Shown here: positions 11,661-21,950 of the stretch, one piece after another | Layout: the number at the start of each line of letters is the position of its first letter | Numbering within the stretch: the first letter of the stretch is position 1 | Origin: Bostrychus sinensis | Lineage: Eukaryota; Chordata; Actinopteri; Gobiiformes; Eleotridae | Assembly (NCBI GenBank): GCA_020698575.1 | Contig: CM036247.1 | Span: 3,801,739-3,865,738, forward strand | Reading direction: 5' to 3' | DNA: 64,000 nt | Position numbers and translations under genes: made by a program | The notes under the pieces: model-generated | The model's database searches: none | The model's input: the letters and a program-made list of their open reading frames with translations, nothing else | What the model was told of the DNA's origin: nothing

Positions 11661-11756
11661 GGAAGGGAGTAAAAACCTGGCAAATCACCATGCGACTGGT
11701 TTGGTGCGGTGACTGCAAAAGCGAAAGGGAGAAGCTGAAATAGAAAAAAACAACAA

Positions 11757-11758
11757 CA

Positions 11759-11805
<47 letters not shown>
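11757..11805 (+). repeat. (ATT)n microsatellite
   Basis: A pure run of about 16 ATT/TTA triplets. Confidence 0.98.
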
Positions 11806-11809
<4 letters not shown>

Positions 11810-12010
11810 GCCATGGTCAGCTACAGAAATAAATTAAGTAATATTTTTATTGGGGCTGTGTGTCATTGTGTAACTGTAAACTGTATCCTTCCAAGCAACT
11901 GCCACTTTAATAGTGGGTGTGGTTTCTTTTGTGTGGGGTTTTCATGGGTTACTGTGGGCCAATGTCCATGGGGCGCTTAATAGTTGGCAGGTGTGAATGG
12001 GTGTACTCCC
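11806..12010. other. Sequence flanking the foldback element, possibly part of an older repeat
   Basis: No gene. Together with 12938-13310 it brackets the element at 12013-12935. The right flank has AATAAA at about 13241 and reads like a retroelement LTR or 3' end, but I could not define its borders. Confidence 0.25.
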
Positions 12011-12012
12011 TA

Positions 12013-12935
12013 TGGAGGACCGTGAGCGCCACGTGAAAAGGAATAATGCTTTTATTAAAAGAGTTTTTAAAAGAGCCTTTAATAAATGGATTACTAAACG
12101 CTTTAATTAAAAGAGTTTTTAAAAGTTTATTTAATAAAGAGATTACTAAATACTTTTATTAAAAGAGTTTTTAAAAGAGCATTTAATAAATTGATTACTA
12201 AATGGTTTTATTAAATGAGTTTTTAAAAGAGGATTTAATAAATGGATTACTAAATGGTTTTAATAAAAGAAGGATTAATAGTGTTATTCATTAATCCATT
12301 TAGGAAACCGATTTCTAAATGTATTTACAAAACTTTTTCGGAAAAGCATTTGCAAAACGTATTAGCTTCTCCGATTAGCTTCTCCTTTTAGCTTTTCCGT
12401 GGCGTTCCTGGTCCTCCTGGCTAAAGTTAAGTAAAATAAAAAGGAAAGCGATGTAACGAGCTGTGTGATTGGTCAGAGCTACTCGCGCTCTGATTGGCCA
12501 GAAAACAGGGGTTATACGCTAACTACTTCTGCATTCGAACAGAATGATCCACTTCCTGTCACAGCTTGTAAGCGAACAGCAGGACAAGGGCAGCTTCAAA
12601 AAACATATTTATGTCGTACACATCGCAAAATAAAATCACCAGACTAACGCTGCATTGGACTAACGCAGTTTTATCCTTCTTTTATTAAAACCATTTAGTA
12701 ATCCATTTATTAAATCCTCTTTTAAAAACTCATTTAATAAAACCATTTAGTAATCTGTTTATTAAAGGCTCTTTTAAACACTCTTTTAATAAAACTATTT
12801 GGTAATCCATTTATTAAGTGCTCTTTTAAAAACTCTTTTAATAAAAGCATTTAGTAATCCATTTATTAAAGGCTCTTTTAAAACCTCTTTTAATAAAAGC
12901 ATTATTCCTTTTCAAATGGCGCTCACGGTCCTCCA
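12013..12935. mobile_element. Foldback-type transposon with tandemly repeated arms
   Basis: The termini are inverted copies beginning TGGAGGACCGTGAGCGCC and continuing GAAAAGGAATAATGC. TA flanks both sides (12011-12012 and 12936-12937), a TA target duplication. Each arm contains about four imperfect ~52-bp units (TTTATTAAAAGAG, TTTTTAAAAGAG, TTTAATAAATGGATTACTAAA) in inverted orientation relative to the other arm. The centre (about 12300-12660) is unique and has only short open frames. TA targeting suggests a Tc1/mariner-type source of transposase, which is inference. Confidence 0.88.
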
Positions 12936-12937
12936 TA

Positions 12938-13310
12938 CCTCCCATTTTAAAAGCATGCTAAATTACTCCTCTTTCTCATTTGTCTGTCTTGCCTCTTGCA
13001 CAGAGCCGGGGTCCACCAGGCAGTCTAAAGACCGGTCGGCCATTTTGGGAGCACACTGGAGACACAGTACCATACCAGTGCACCAACCGAAGCCACACCA
13101 GCCCAGACCGACCTACAGCCTGGACCCCTGCCTAAACGCCCTACTCTAAACCCCTCAGCTCTACCTACAGTTTTATGGCTACAGTTTTTAATCTTAACAA
13201 TATCCTTGGTTTTTAGCCTTTTAAATTTTAACAAAGGTTATAATAAATCTATTTGAGCTTTCATGGTTCTATCTTTGTGGATTTCTGGTGGTGAACTGAA
13301 CTTAAGGGGC
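12938..13310. other. Unannotated stretch between two transposons
   Basis: No recognised gene. A 116-codon frame (12799-13149, plus) straddles the transposon end and has no domain. AATAAA occurs near 13241. Confidence 0.35.
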
Positions 13311-13318
13311 AGCTAAAC

Positions 13319-13768
13319 TAGGGCTGCACGATATGAAGAAAACATGCGATATTCGATAACTGTGTTGAAAATTGCGATAACGATATTATTGCGATATTTG
13401 AAAATAGAGCCTACTTTTCGAACATAGTAAGTTAAATTCACTATATTTTACAAAAATGTAAGTTCCTGTATTTACAAGTCAAAACAGCCACAAAATCAAA
13501 ACTTAACACAGACTAAACCAGGAACAAAACAAGGCTAAGCTGTGACTAAATTAATTAAATTACCACTAAAACTGGACTTTTTAAACATTTTTATTTAGTC
13601 ACAACACATGTTCTTTTAAGGCTCTGGTGGAAAATGATTCTTCAGTGTAAATCTCTGTCAGATGGAAGACCACAGCGTTATTGTGATATATTTAGATTCT
13701 TGCGATACGGATATTGCGTTTGCTGATATTGCGATAACGATAATTTTGCGATATATTGTGCAGCCCTG
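13319..13768. mobile_element. hAT-like MITE, TAGGGCTGCACGATAT family, copy 1
   Basis: The left end TAGGGCTGCACGATAT and the right end (CAGGGCTGCACAATATATCG on the minus strand) are inverted. The flanks AGCTAAAC (13311-13318) and GGCTAAAC (13769-13776) match at 7 of 8 positions, the 8-bp duplication typical of hAT. The interior matches the copy at 39125-39506 in the opposite orientation. No transposase is present. Confidence 0.88.
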
Positions 13769-13776
13769 GGCTAAAC

Positions 13777-14261
13777 CTCTTAGGAGGTGTTACAATTGCT
13801 CCTGTCTGCTCCTCCAAACTGGGACTGTGCTGACAACTGGTTGCCAATTAGTCTGACCCTGATTCTTCCCTGATTATTTTTTACAAAAGAATAAATTATT
13901 GATTCATTATTTACTTTTAATCAGAAGTATCAGGTTAAACTCTCCCATGTCTCGCTGGTATCATCTTCCTCTCTGTGCTAACCTCACAGCTGGACGTTTG
14001 TCTGTGAGCAAACCCGGCTGCAGTCTGCGTTCTCCTGAGATGAACCGCTGTGAGGACACGCTCCGTACCTGACCGTAGCAAAAACCTCGCACCTATAGGT
14101 CACTGCCGCTGATAAAACTATTGTTCATGAGCAGCCTGAGGCGTGCAGAGAGAGTGGACGGCCATTATCTGAGTCTGAACGGCTCATGAAGAGAAAAGTG
14201 ACAAATGAGGACAGGAAAACATCTAAAGCAGTAGTAGGTCAGCAGTAATAATAAGCAATAA
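13777..14261. other. Unannotated stretch
   Basis: No feature recognised beyond simple non-coding sequence. Confidence 0.5.
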
Positions 14262-14400
14262 TGTCCTGGGTCTGTTTAGTTTAGTGTTTAGTAAGGGTGC
14301 TCCGATCAGGATTTTTGAGGCCGATCACCGATCAGCCTTTGCTGTGATCAGCCAATACCGATCATGGCCGATACCGATCACATGGTCTTCAATTTAGTAA
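14262..14400 (+). repeat. Retroelement scrap and one end of a GCTCCGATCA-type MITE
   Basis: 14262-14285 repeats TGTCCTGGGTCTGTTTAG from 202-224. From about 14288, GGGTGCTCCGATCAGG is followed by repeated CCGATCA words, the usual terminus of a dispersed fish MITE. No matching opposite end was found. Confidence 0.5.
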
Positions 14401-14747
14401 TGTAATGTATGCGGACTATTATTATCTCCACTTGAAAAATACTGTTATAATACTAGTTTTTGTAAATGTAAAAGTACAAAAAAATTCTACTTATTTTTGT
14501 TTTAGAAGAGGTTTTGTTGCATTATTGGTCTTTAATGTGTGCCCAGTGTCTGTGTGGCTTTGTTTGAATGCTCCGCTGATGTAAAAATCAGCTGTTCTTA
14601 ATTGGTTCCTTTACTGCGAGTCCGCGGGTGCAGCGCCTGCGTCTGCGTCCTGCCCCTGGAAATCAAACTCAAACCCAGAGGTACCAGGCTCACTTCTCTG
14701 TAGAAAATAGAAATAGAAAAATAGAAAAAGAAGCTGTCTGATTGGAC
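14401..14747. other. Unannotated stretch
   Basis: No gene or repeat recognised. Confidence 0.5.
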
Positions 14748-15133
14748 AGGGTACGTTCACGTTGCAGATCTTAATGCACAATTCCTATTTTTTGCGTGGC
14801 TGTTCACATTACATGTGGCCTCCATCAGTCTCATGTGTGAACCGTTTCTGGCCCTGAAGTGACCCGCATGTGCAAAAAAAGACCTGACGGAGAATCAAGC
14901 GGTGGGACTGTGAGGTGAGAGGCTTCACTGACTCAAAATTAACCTTAAGTTCAAGACATTAAGGCAGTTGTTTGAACACATCTGTCAGTGACACTCCTCA
15001 GTCCTAATTTCTTAATATTTCTTTCTTCTTATTATTATTATTATTTTCTTATTTCTCTTCTATTTTCTCCTCAGAACAGTTACAAGACGACCCTCAAGTT
15101 TAGCTTCAGCAGGATTGTCACCTTAAATAATAC

Positions 15134-15613
15134 TAGGGGTGTAACGACACAGTAACTGTATCGATTTATTGTTTTTTTTTCCTATGATACAACTACATCG
15201 ATACACATGACCTTGTATCAAATTGTATCGTTTTCTAGGACGTGAATATTGATACACATGAAGTATCGATCGATAATATCAGAAATATTGAAATTAGAAA
15301 TTTGTATGTTAAAATAAAACCAAATATGGCTTTTTGGAGATAAATTTTGTGTTTTTAATTAAATGAATAAATGTTATATTAAACTTTTCTTCACTCTGTC
15401 TGCTGGACATAATCAACCCTGGCCGCGGTGCTACATTTGAGAGTAAACTTTTATGATTTTTGGCAAAAAGTTGCTCTATCAATTATCGATACAAAGTTGT
15501 TGAATCATATCAAATTGTATTGTTCCAAATTAGCCAACATCATTCTTGAATTGTATCAAAACACTTCTAATCGATATGTATCGTATCGTTGCAAAAACGT
15601 ATCGTTACACCAA
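15134..15613. mobile_element. hAT-like MITE, TAGGGGTGTAACGATA family, copy 1
   Basis: Begins TAGGGGTGTAACGACAC and ends with GTATCGTTACACCAA; many ATCGATACA and GTATCG words lie just inside. The flanks AATAATAC and TATCATAC match at 6 of 8 positions, a possible hAT duplication. The interior (about 15310-15470) matches 37970-38090 in inverse orientation. It lies inside the outer MITE. Confidence 0.75.
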
Positions 15614-15910
15614 TATCATACCCCCATTACTGTCAATATAATCATATTCAATATATTCCATTATCACAATGTAAACATGCATACAGCCTATGTGATTGTT
15701 TTGCACAGTTATTTTTATATATTTTTGTTTATATTTATAATGTTACATATTTGTGCTTTTGCTTTTACTTGTAAATAATTTATATTGCACCTTTTTGTTT
15801 GCATGCTTGCTTTAGTTTTGTGCTTTCTCACTTTATTCTGTATTAAGAGCTGCCTGAACAAGTGAATTTATCCACTGTGAGGTTAATAAAGTTCAATCTA
15901 ATCTAATCTA
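15614..15910 (+). repeat. LINE 3' untranslated end
   Basis: Low-complexity UTR-like sequence ends in ACTTTATTCTGTATTAAGAG, GGTTAATAAAGTTCAATC and a short (ATCTA)n tail, as in fish non-LTR 3' ends that terminate in a short repeat. No coding sequence is visible. Confidence 0.65.
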
Positions 15911-16168
15911 ATATGATCAGGCCAGTTCCCGGTGCCTCCGGTGCAGAATAGAGCTGTTTGTTGCATTTCAGAGACATAAAAGTCAGTGGAAAAGCCATTC
16001 AGACTGCAGTTACATTGTAAAAAATCAGATATGTATCAGATTTAGGGGCACATACAAAAAAATCTGCTCTGTGCTGTTCACACTGTCATGAGAAAATCAG
16101 ATACAGGTCACATTTGGGAAAAAAAAGTCAGATTTTGGTCACTTTTCCCTGCAGTGTGAATGTAACCT

Positions 16169-16730
16169 AAGCGTTCTCCTGTTCAGGTTTAATTACAAAT
16201 ACAAATGCAGTTCTAGTTTAATCCTGGTTTTGTTGCTTTTATTCATTTGGTTCAGTCATTATTCAGCCCCATGTTATAAAGAAACCCAATGCTGCCTTTA
16301 TATTATTCTTTTGTGTAACCGTAACCGCGCTGTAGATGACATTTCTGCTGCTGAGTCACTGATTTGTGGACATTACTCGTGTTTAAACCCACAGAACTAC
16401 AGGCTGCTGCTGTTTTCTGTATCATTCTGTGCACTATGTTGACACCTAGGTTCTTCCTGTTGTATGTCTCAGGTATGAATATTTTAAATGTTTCCACCAC
16501 CACATGCTTTTGTTAAATCCAGATGTTTTTGAACCAGAGATTTTTGGATTTGTCTCCAAATCCTCAGACTCTTCTGTGTTTGTTTCTGAGCTTCCCTGAC
16601 CTCTGTGTGCTGCAGATAACATTCAGAGGAAAGCCATCTTTTCTGGGATAGAAACCACTTCATCACGTTTTCTCTTCACTGCTCAGTTATAAGACATTTT
16701 TTCTCATTTTCAGGAGGGTGGTTAGAGCTC
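16169..16730. other. Unannotated stretch
   Basis: No supported gene; frames up to 70 codons only, without domains. Confidence 0.5.
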
Positions 16731-16734
16731 AAGT

Positions 16735-16900
16735 GTCCCAGCCAGAAGGTTGTGAGATCTACTGGACTCTGTGTGGAGCCTGGATGTCCTGTGCGTGTTA
16801 CTGTGGGTTCTCTCTGGGTTCTCCAGGTTCCTCCCATGTCCAGAGACATGGACATGAGAACTGCTGACTCTGAATTGGCCCAGAGTGTCTGAGAGAGGCT
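16735..16900 (+). repeat. Dispersed vertebrate repeat (GTGTGGAGCCTGGATGTCC type)
   Basis: The order GTGTGGAGCCTGGATGTCC, GTGGGTTCTCTCTGGG, CCTCCCATGTCCAGAGACATG and CTGAATTGGCCCAGAGTG matches a common fish dispersed repeat. Parts of the same family lie at 57415-57560 and, inverted, at 23811-23900. Confidence 0.6.
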
Positions 16901-17569
16901 CAAGTCACCCCTAATGAGAATAAGCAGAAACATTTTTTCCACTTATAAGCTCTTTTTCCTTATTTCAAACAAAAATATCTTACCCCATGGACAGAAAATT
17001 TAGCTTGAAATGAGTAAAAATAGCTTGAAGCAGGGAAAAATACTTTGAAACAAGGCAAATAATCTAATAATAAGTTACCTAATACATAAATAAATAAATT
17101 AATCTAATCTAGTTAAAATTGCTCAAATCAAGATTGATGATCTGAATTCAAGTAATTTTATCTAATGTAGATATTGAAAATTTGCAGTGTACAGTCATTG
17201 ATTACATGTCACATTATTACCTTAAATTCATTGTAAGAAGTGCATGAAAATGTCGCTAATACACCTGGATAATGTGATTTACTGCGGGACGATTGCTGCA
17301 TGTTTAGTGCTTACAGTGTTTAAGATCAGAGAGGAGTTCAGAGCTGCTCCACAGAGAATCATCACATCAAAACAAAAAAACATGAAGGCCAACATGACCC
17401 AGAATTTACACTGGGACGTCTCTCTCGGCAGCATCTGCGTCTCCTCAACAGCGGCCGGTTACACTCGAGTTGTTTTATTATTAAGAACAAGTGCTGACCA
17501 ACTCTGTCACATCTTACAGTTCATTTTTAATTTGTCCTTGTCACAACAGAGCGTCCCCTGAAGTTGGAA
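16901..17569. other. Unannotated stretch
   Basis: No supported gene. The 105-codon frame at 17244-17561 has no recognised domain. Confidence 0.45.
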
Positions 17570-18650
17570 GCATTCCATCATTGTGCCTATTGCCAAGTGC
17601 AGCTTCCCAAAATCCTTAAATGGTTTTAGACCATAGCCTTGACCTCATTGGTTATGAAAATCTAGTCGTACTGCAGGTTGGAGATCAGTTAGATCCAGTG
17701 CAGTTTGCGTACAGGTCTGGCTGACTGTGACTGACTGTGATCACTCTGCTGTTCTTTATAGCCACCTGGATAGAGCAAAGACTCATGTCAGACTTTTATT
17801 TGTTGATTTTACTTCTGCTTTTAACACCATTCAGCTCTTCCTCATCGCTGAGAGACCTGATTGTGGATTTTAACCTTGATTTTAATTTGTTGGGCTGGTT
17901 ATTGAACTTTTAACAGACAAGTCCCAGAGTGTAAGGGCCAACAGCGTCCTGCCTGAAGTCGCTTTTACATCCACTGGTTTCCCCCAAGGCCACTGCCTCT
18001 CCTGCCCATCCTGTACACAGATCAGTGTCGCAGTTTGTACCAGGACAGATACATCCTTAAGTTCACTGATGACTCTGTCATTGTCAGCCTGATATCAGGG
18101 GAGGAGCAGGACCATGGGCCAGTCCTCAGTGACTGTGACAGCTCCTTTTTACAGCTGACTGTATCCAAAACTAAGGACATGGTGGTTGGCTTCCGCAGGA
18201 CCCCACCTCCCCCTACAGTCCTGGTCATTAAAGACACGGACATTGAGTTCATGGAGACATGCAAAAATCTTGGAGTCATTTTAGACAACAAAGTGTGTTT
18301 TGAACCTTTGGTTGATGCTGTCTCAAAGAAAATCCAACAAAGACTATACTTCCTTAGGAAAATGAACACTTTTAACCCTAACCCTTTTATTCCATCAGCT
18401 GTGAAGCACCTTCATGGCACTTAGCATTTTTGTAATAATTTGCACAATTGGCATTTTTGTACTGGATTGTGTCCTGTATTTTATTTATTTATTCACACAT
18501 TATGTAGTTTAAGTGTTATTGTGACTTCCATCTCTGTTGGTGAGTGTTGTTTGTATGTTTATGTATTTTATGTGGAGCATAGTGGCAAGTCCAATTTCCC
18601 CTTGTGGGACAATAAATATATTTTGAACTTTGAACTTGAACAGAGAGCAC
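17570..18650 (+). pseudogene. LINE reverse transcriptase remnant with 3' tail
   Basis: Translation in shifting frames gives pieces of a non-LTR reverse transcriptase. Near 17575-17640 a VPIAKCSFPK and GFRPIALTSLVMK segment matches the fingers domain. At 18035-18424 an open frame contains ILKFTDDSVIVSL, the position of the catalytic F/YADD box with A changed to T, followed by SKTKDMVVGFRR and NLGVILDNK. Several frameshifts and deletions separate them, so it is inactive. The 3' UTR ends in AATTTCCCCTTGTGGGAC, AATAAATA and a TTTGAAC-type repeated tail at about 18595-18650. The layout is that of fish CR1/L2/Rex-like LINEs; the exact clade is uncertain. Confidence 0.82.
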
Positions 18651-19054
18651 TGGTGCAGGCAGCAGGACGGGGGCAGGACAGCTGCCTGACAGAGCAGAGG
18701 CTGATATTCGTCATGTATCTGCAATAAAACATTAGGTAGGCCTATGTTTTGAAGACTCATTTGCAAACTTACTGTTACAGTTTGGTTAAGGGGCCCCAGG
18801 GAGACTTCGCCAAGGGCATCATACAAGCCAGGACTGCCACTGAGAGTACTCATTTAGACCAGAGGCTAAACTTGTCATAGAAGGCAATAACCTTTGCCCT
18901 GCAGCTTCTGATGGAACAGTCCTGGGATGGAACAGTTCCCAAGTTAATACGCCATGTGGGAATAAGGTCAGCTTTACTGGCTCTGTAGGAAAATATGTTC
19001 TCTGCATCTTTAAGTGTCTCTGGGTTAAATCTGTCAGGAGCAGAGGGACCGTGT
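18651..19054. other. Unannotated stretch
   Basis: No recognisable gene. The 128-codon minus frame at 18819-19205 runs into the hAT-like element and has no domain. Confidence 0.45.
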
Positions 19055-19723
19055 CAGGGGCAAATCTAGAGAAAAAAATCATGGCAATGGATAATTTAAG
19101 GGGTGGCAAATGGTTTATTACATTATATCTACTACTAACATTTGAACAAAATAGGATCATTTTAAAAAGCACTATTTTGTTGCTTATAAAAAGAGCAGCT
19201 TGCACTCATTTAATGAACCTAATCTTCTACAGTCTTTGTCCATTACAGCTGAAAGACTTGGACAAGTCACACAACACATCCTGATGAATGCAGCGAGTAA
19301 CCTCTTGTTCAGAAAAACGCCTCACAAACGTTTCCAGTGCTAAAGCTTTAGTACATTTGTATTCAATACTGAGTAAACACTAACTTTATAAGACTGTTCC
19401 CAGTCATAATGGTGCATAAATAATAGGGCACTTAATTAGTTTAGAGATTAAAAACTTGCACTACTCACTGGCAATACAACTATTGTTTTGCATATCTTAG
19501 ACAAGTGACACAACACATCCTGATGTTTGTCCAGAAACTGCATAATTTCCCCAGGGCAGCAGGAGTTTCATTGTTGTTTATTCTGTCAATGAAATACTTT
19601 TCTTGTATGAAGTTTGTCTTTAAATATTTGAAGAAACTCAGAAATCAGAATTTTCCTCGTAAATGTCTCACCCATCACAAAATTTGTATTTTCACATCTG
19701 CTGTCTCCAGGTGGGGCGGCATC

Positions 19724-20161
19724 CAGTGTTGGGTTAGTTACTCCAAAAAAGTAACTAGTTACAGATTACTAGTTACTCTTTTAAAAAGTAATATATTACT
19801 TTACTTTACTGACTCATGAAAGTAACTTAGTTGCTTTACTTTTGGATTACTTCCTAACAGGAAGGCCTAAATGAACCCAGTTCTAAATAGAAGAAGCCTA
19901 AAGCCTCACCGTTGCTCTGACCAGCGCTGTTATTATTACTGATGTTCAAGCAGAGGTTTTTTAGCTGCGTTCATTTCAGCAGCAGGGCAGCCTGACACAG
20001 CAAATACTGCTCTGTAAGTTCACCTCTGCTCCTGTGCAGCGTTCAAGTCCTGTGGACACAGTTTTATTTCACTACATTTAAGCTAAAATGCACTTGTTGT
20101 TAGCACCAAAGCAGTGCAGGTCTCCTCTGTCCCCGCTGACAGCAGCAGCTGCATGCACCTG

Positions 20162-20193
<32 letters not shown>

Positions 20194-20512
20194 ACACATG
20201 CACCCTGACACACACATGCACCCTGACACACACATGCACCCTGACACACACATGCACCCTGACACACACATGCACCCTGACACACGTGGAGAGGGATCAG
20301 CGTGGACAGGACGAGTGGCTGCTGCAGCATAAAGAGGAGCAGAGAAGGGAATGGATGAAAATAAGTTAGGAAACGTATTAGCGCTATTCATTTAATGCAT
20401 TTTCATTCCTTGTCCTTGTGATAAACTGCAGGTGAATGAAACTGACTGTGTTACTGACAATTGTAACTCGTTACTGTAACTCATTACTTTGTAACGCGTT
20501 ACTCCCAACACG
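19724..20512. mobile_element. Inner TIR element, CAGTGTTGGG family
   Basis: The left end CAGTGTTGGGTTAGTTACTC and the right end (GTGTTGGGAGTAACGCGTTAC on the minus strand, shortened here) are inverted, with many GTAAC/GTTAC words inside. This is a familiar fish MITE family. It sits inside the hAT-like element and contains the CA-rich array at 20160-20285. A target duplication is not clear. Confidence 0.75.
20160..20285 (+). repeat. (CA)n plus 16-bp CACACATGCACCCTGA repeat
   Basis: A CA run is followed by five copies of a 16-bp unit ending in GCACCCTGA. Open frames on both strands here are repeat translation only. Confidence 0.97.
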
Positions 20513-20746
20513 TTCTCTTACCAGGTGGCTGCCACCCTGTGCCACCCCTTGAGATCCGCCCCTGGACCATGTCCAGATCTGAGCCAGGATCCTGGTCAGG
20601 AGTACCTACAGGTGAAGGATTACTTGTGCATGATTTAGGTTGATGGGGAAGCCAGAGAAAACGCACTCGATCATGAGGAGAACATAACCACTTTGCCAGA
20701 GAGATGGAGTCAAACAAAACAAGACACTTTCTCTGTTTTTCCCAGT

Positions 20747-20752
20747 TTTATT
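20747..20752 (-). terminator. Poly(A) signal AATAAA for the GPCR gene
   Basis: TTTATT on the plus strand reads AATAAA on the minus strand, about 165 bases beyond the GPCR stop codon. It is the first such hexamer after the stop, so it is the likely cleavage signal. Confidence 0.6.
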
Positions 20753-20915
20753 AAAGAAACATCAGTGACAAAGACAGGCTTCAGATTTACACAGAACGAG
20801 ACAACAGCCCAGAAGAGTTCCCATGCAGTAACACAGTCCACAGAGTCATGCACGTCATTCCTGTAACAGAGTCCGGCTTTGTCCACCACAAAGTCCGACC
20901 TGAGTCTTTGTCTGT

Positions 20916-21950
20916 TTAAGTTTTGGTGGAGTTCTTCCTCTGAAATGGCACCAGCAGCTTGTGAGCACACAGTCTGAACTTCTGGTCCCGTACGCTGTAG
21001 ATGATGACGTTCCAGCAGCTGTTGGACGCCAAAATCCAAAACGCAAAAAACGAGAAGTTGCACCATTTATTCCCCAAAACATTCCCCACCACGAAGACCG
21101 CGATGGGCGTGAACGAAGCTGTGAACGCCACCGTCAGCGTCCCGATGGTTTTGGCGGCTTTGATGTCGGAAAACGTCGGCTTGGTCGTGCTCTGGCACTC
21201 CGTCTCCGCCAGGTGTTTCCTCCTTTTCGAATGCTGGCGTATGCTGGACAGAGATATGATGTTAATGACCACAGTTCCGCCGAGAAGCGTGAAATCGAAC
21301 GCCGGAAAAAGCAAAAGGATGTTCCAAGCCTGACTCGGGAATTCTGTAATCGTCCCCAAAGCGTAGTTGCACATTCGGCTGCAAGAGTTGTACTCCAGTG
21401 CGATCTCGCTGCTGAAAACCATCGGTGAAACCGCAAGGAAAAAGCTCCCAAACCACGAAAATATAATGAGAATAGTGGTCCTTTTCCTGGTGATGACCGA
21501 GTCCTTGTGGAGCGGCCTCAGCACTGCGATGCTGCGCTCGATAGTCAGCAAGAAAATGGTCGTGATGGAAACAAAAGTGCAACCGGCGAAGATCGGCCCG
21601 ATGACGTTGCAGGGGTGGAAACTGACCAACTGCGAGTTAAAAGTCGTCCATTCCGGAGCCGAGTCCGTCGCCATCAAAAACACCTCGGCGTAGACGGACA
21701 AAGGTACAACAAAAATACCCACGGCTAGATCTGCGACGGCGAGAGAGGCCTTGAGGTATCCCTGCGGCGTGTGGAAGTGCTTTGTGCCCAGAACGACGGC
21801 CAAAGTCACGATGTTCCCGAACAGAATGGCGACGATGAGGAGGACCATGAACACCACCATCAGGATTTTGTTAGCGGTCGTGCAGCAGCAGACGGTGCAG
21901 TGCGTCTCCTCCGAAAAGTCCCACGAGAAGGAGGTGCTGGTCTCGATCAT
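20916..21950 (-). CDS. Rhodopsin-class (class A) G protein-coupled receptor, orphan
   Basis: A single-exon frame of 344 codons gives a seven-helix receptor of the plasma membrane. TM1 is about residues 29-53 with N46 (1.50); TM2 about 65-90 with LAVAD, D74 (2.50); TM3 starts at C114 (3.25) and ends in E138-R139-S140 in place of DRY; TM4 has W166; TM5 has P216; TM6 has SFTP (F280, P282) in place of CWxP; TM7 has N314-V-I-I-Y318 in place of NPxxY. C190 or C194 can pair with C114. Position 3.32 is F121, not Asp, so a biogenic amine ligand is unlikely. The N-terminus has a cysteine cluster (C18, C21-C23) and no N-glycosylation sequon. Helix 8 with C328 follows. An in-frame TAG lies 12 bases before the ATG, and the start context is ACAATGA with A at -3. 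An AATAAA follows the stop. The ligand and the subfamily are unknown to me. Confidence 0.93.
   Translation of the reverse strand: MIETSTSFSWDFSEETHCTVCCCTTANKILMVVFMVLLIVAILFGNIVTLAVVLGTKHFHTPQGYLKASLAVADLAVGIFVVPLSVYAEVFLMATDSAPEWTTFNSQLVSFHPCNVIGPIFAGCTFVSITTIFLLTIERSIAVLRPLHKDSVITRKRTTILIIFSWFGSFFLAVSPMVFSSEIALEYNSCSRMCNYALGTITEFPSQAWNILLLFPAFDFTLLGGTVVINIISLSSIRQHSKRRKHLAETECQSTTKPTFSDIKAAKTIGTLTVAFTASFTPIAVFVVGNVLGNKWCNFSFFAFWILASNSCWNVIIYSVRDQKFRLCAHKLLVPFQRKNSTKT

Larger units (their letters stand above)
14748..16168. mobile_element. Outer MITE of a nested stack
   Basis: The left end AGGGTACGTTCACGTTGCAG and the right end (AGGTTACATTCACACTGCAG on the minus strand) are inverted. They are about 1.4 kb apart because the interior holds the element at 15134-15613 and a LINE 3' end at about 15614-15910. 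Right-hand subterminal sequence has several CAGATTT-type words typical of this fish MITE. A target duplication is not evident. Confidence 0.7.
19055..20564. mobile_element. hAT-like transposon, CAGGGGC termini, with a nested insertion
   Basis: The left end CAGGGGCAAATCTAGAG and the right end (CAGGGGCGGATCTCAAGG on the minus strand) are inverted; both have GGGGTGGCA just inside. The flanks GACCGTGT (19047-19054) and GACCATGT (20565-20572) match at 7 of 8 positions, an 8-bp hAT duplication. The interior has two direct copies of about 30 bp (19256-19286 and 19496-19525; core CACAACACATCCTGATG). No transposase frame survives. Confidence 0.85.

Noticed and set aside
11806..13310. Solo LTR split by the foldback element
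   Set aside because: The right part has AATAAA and reads like an LTR end, but I could not find matching TG...CA borders or a target duplication.
18022..18369. Minus-strand 115-codon frame
   Set aside because: Shadow of the LINE reverse transcriptase remnant on the plus strand.
21134..21693. Several 100-150-codon frames overlapping the GPCR
   Set aside because: Shadows of the GC-rich receptor exon; none has start context or a domain.
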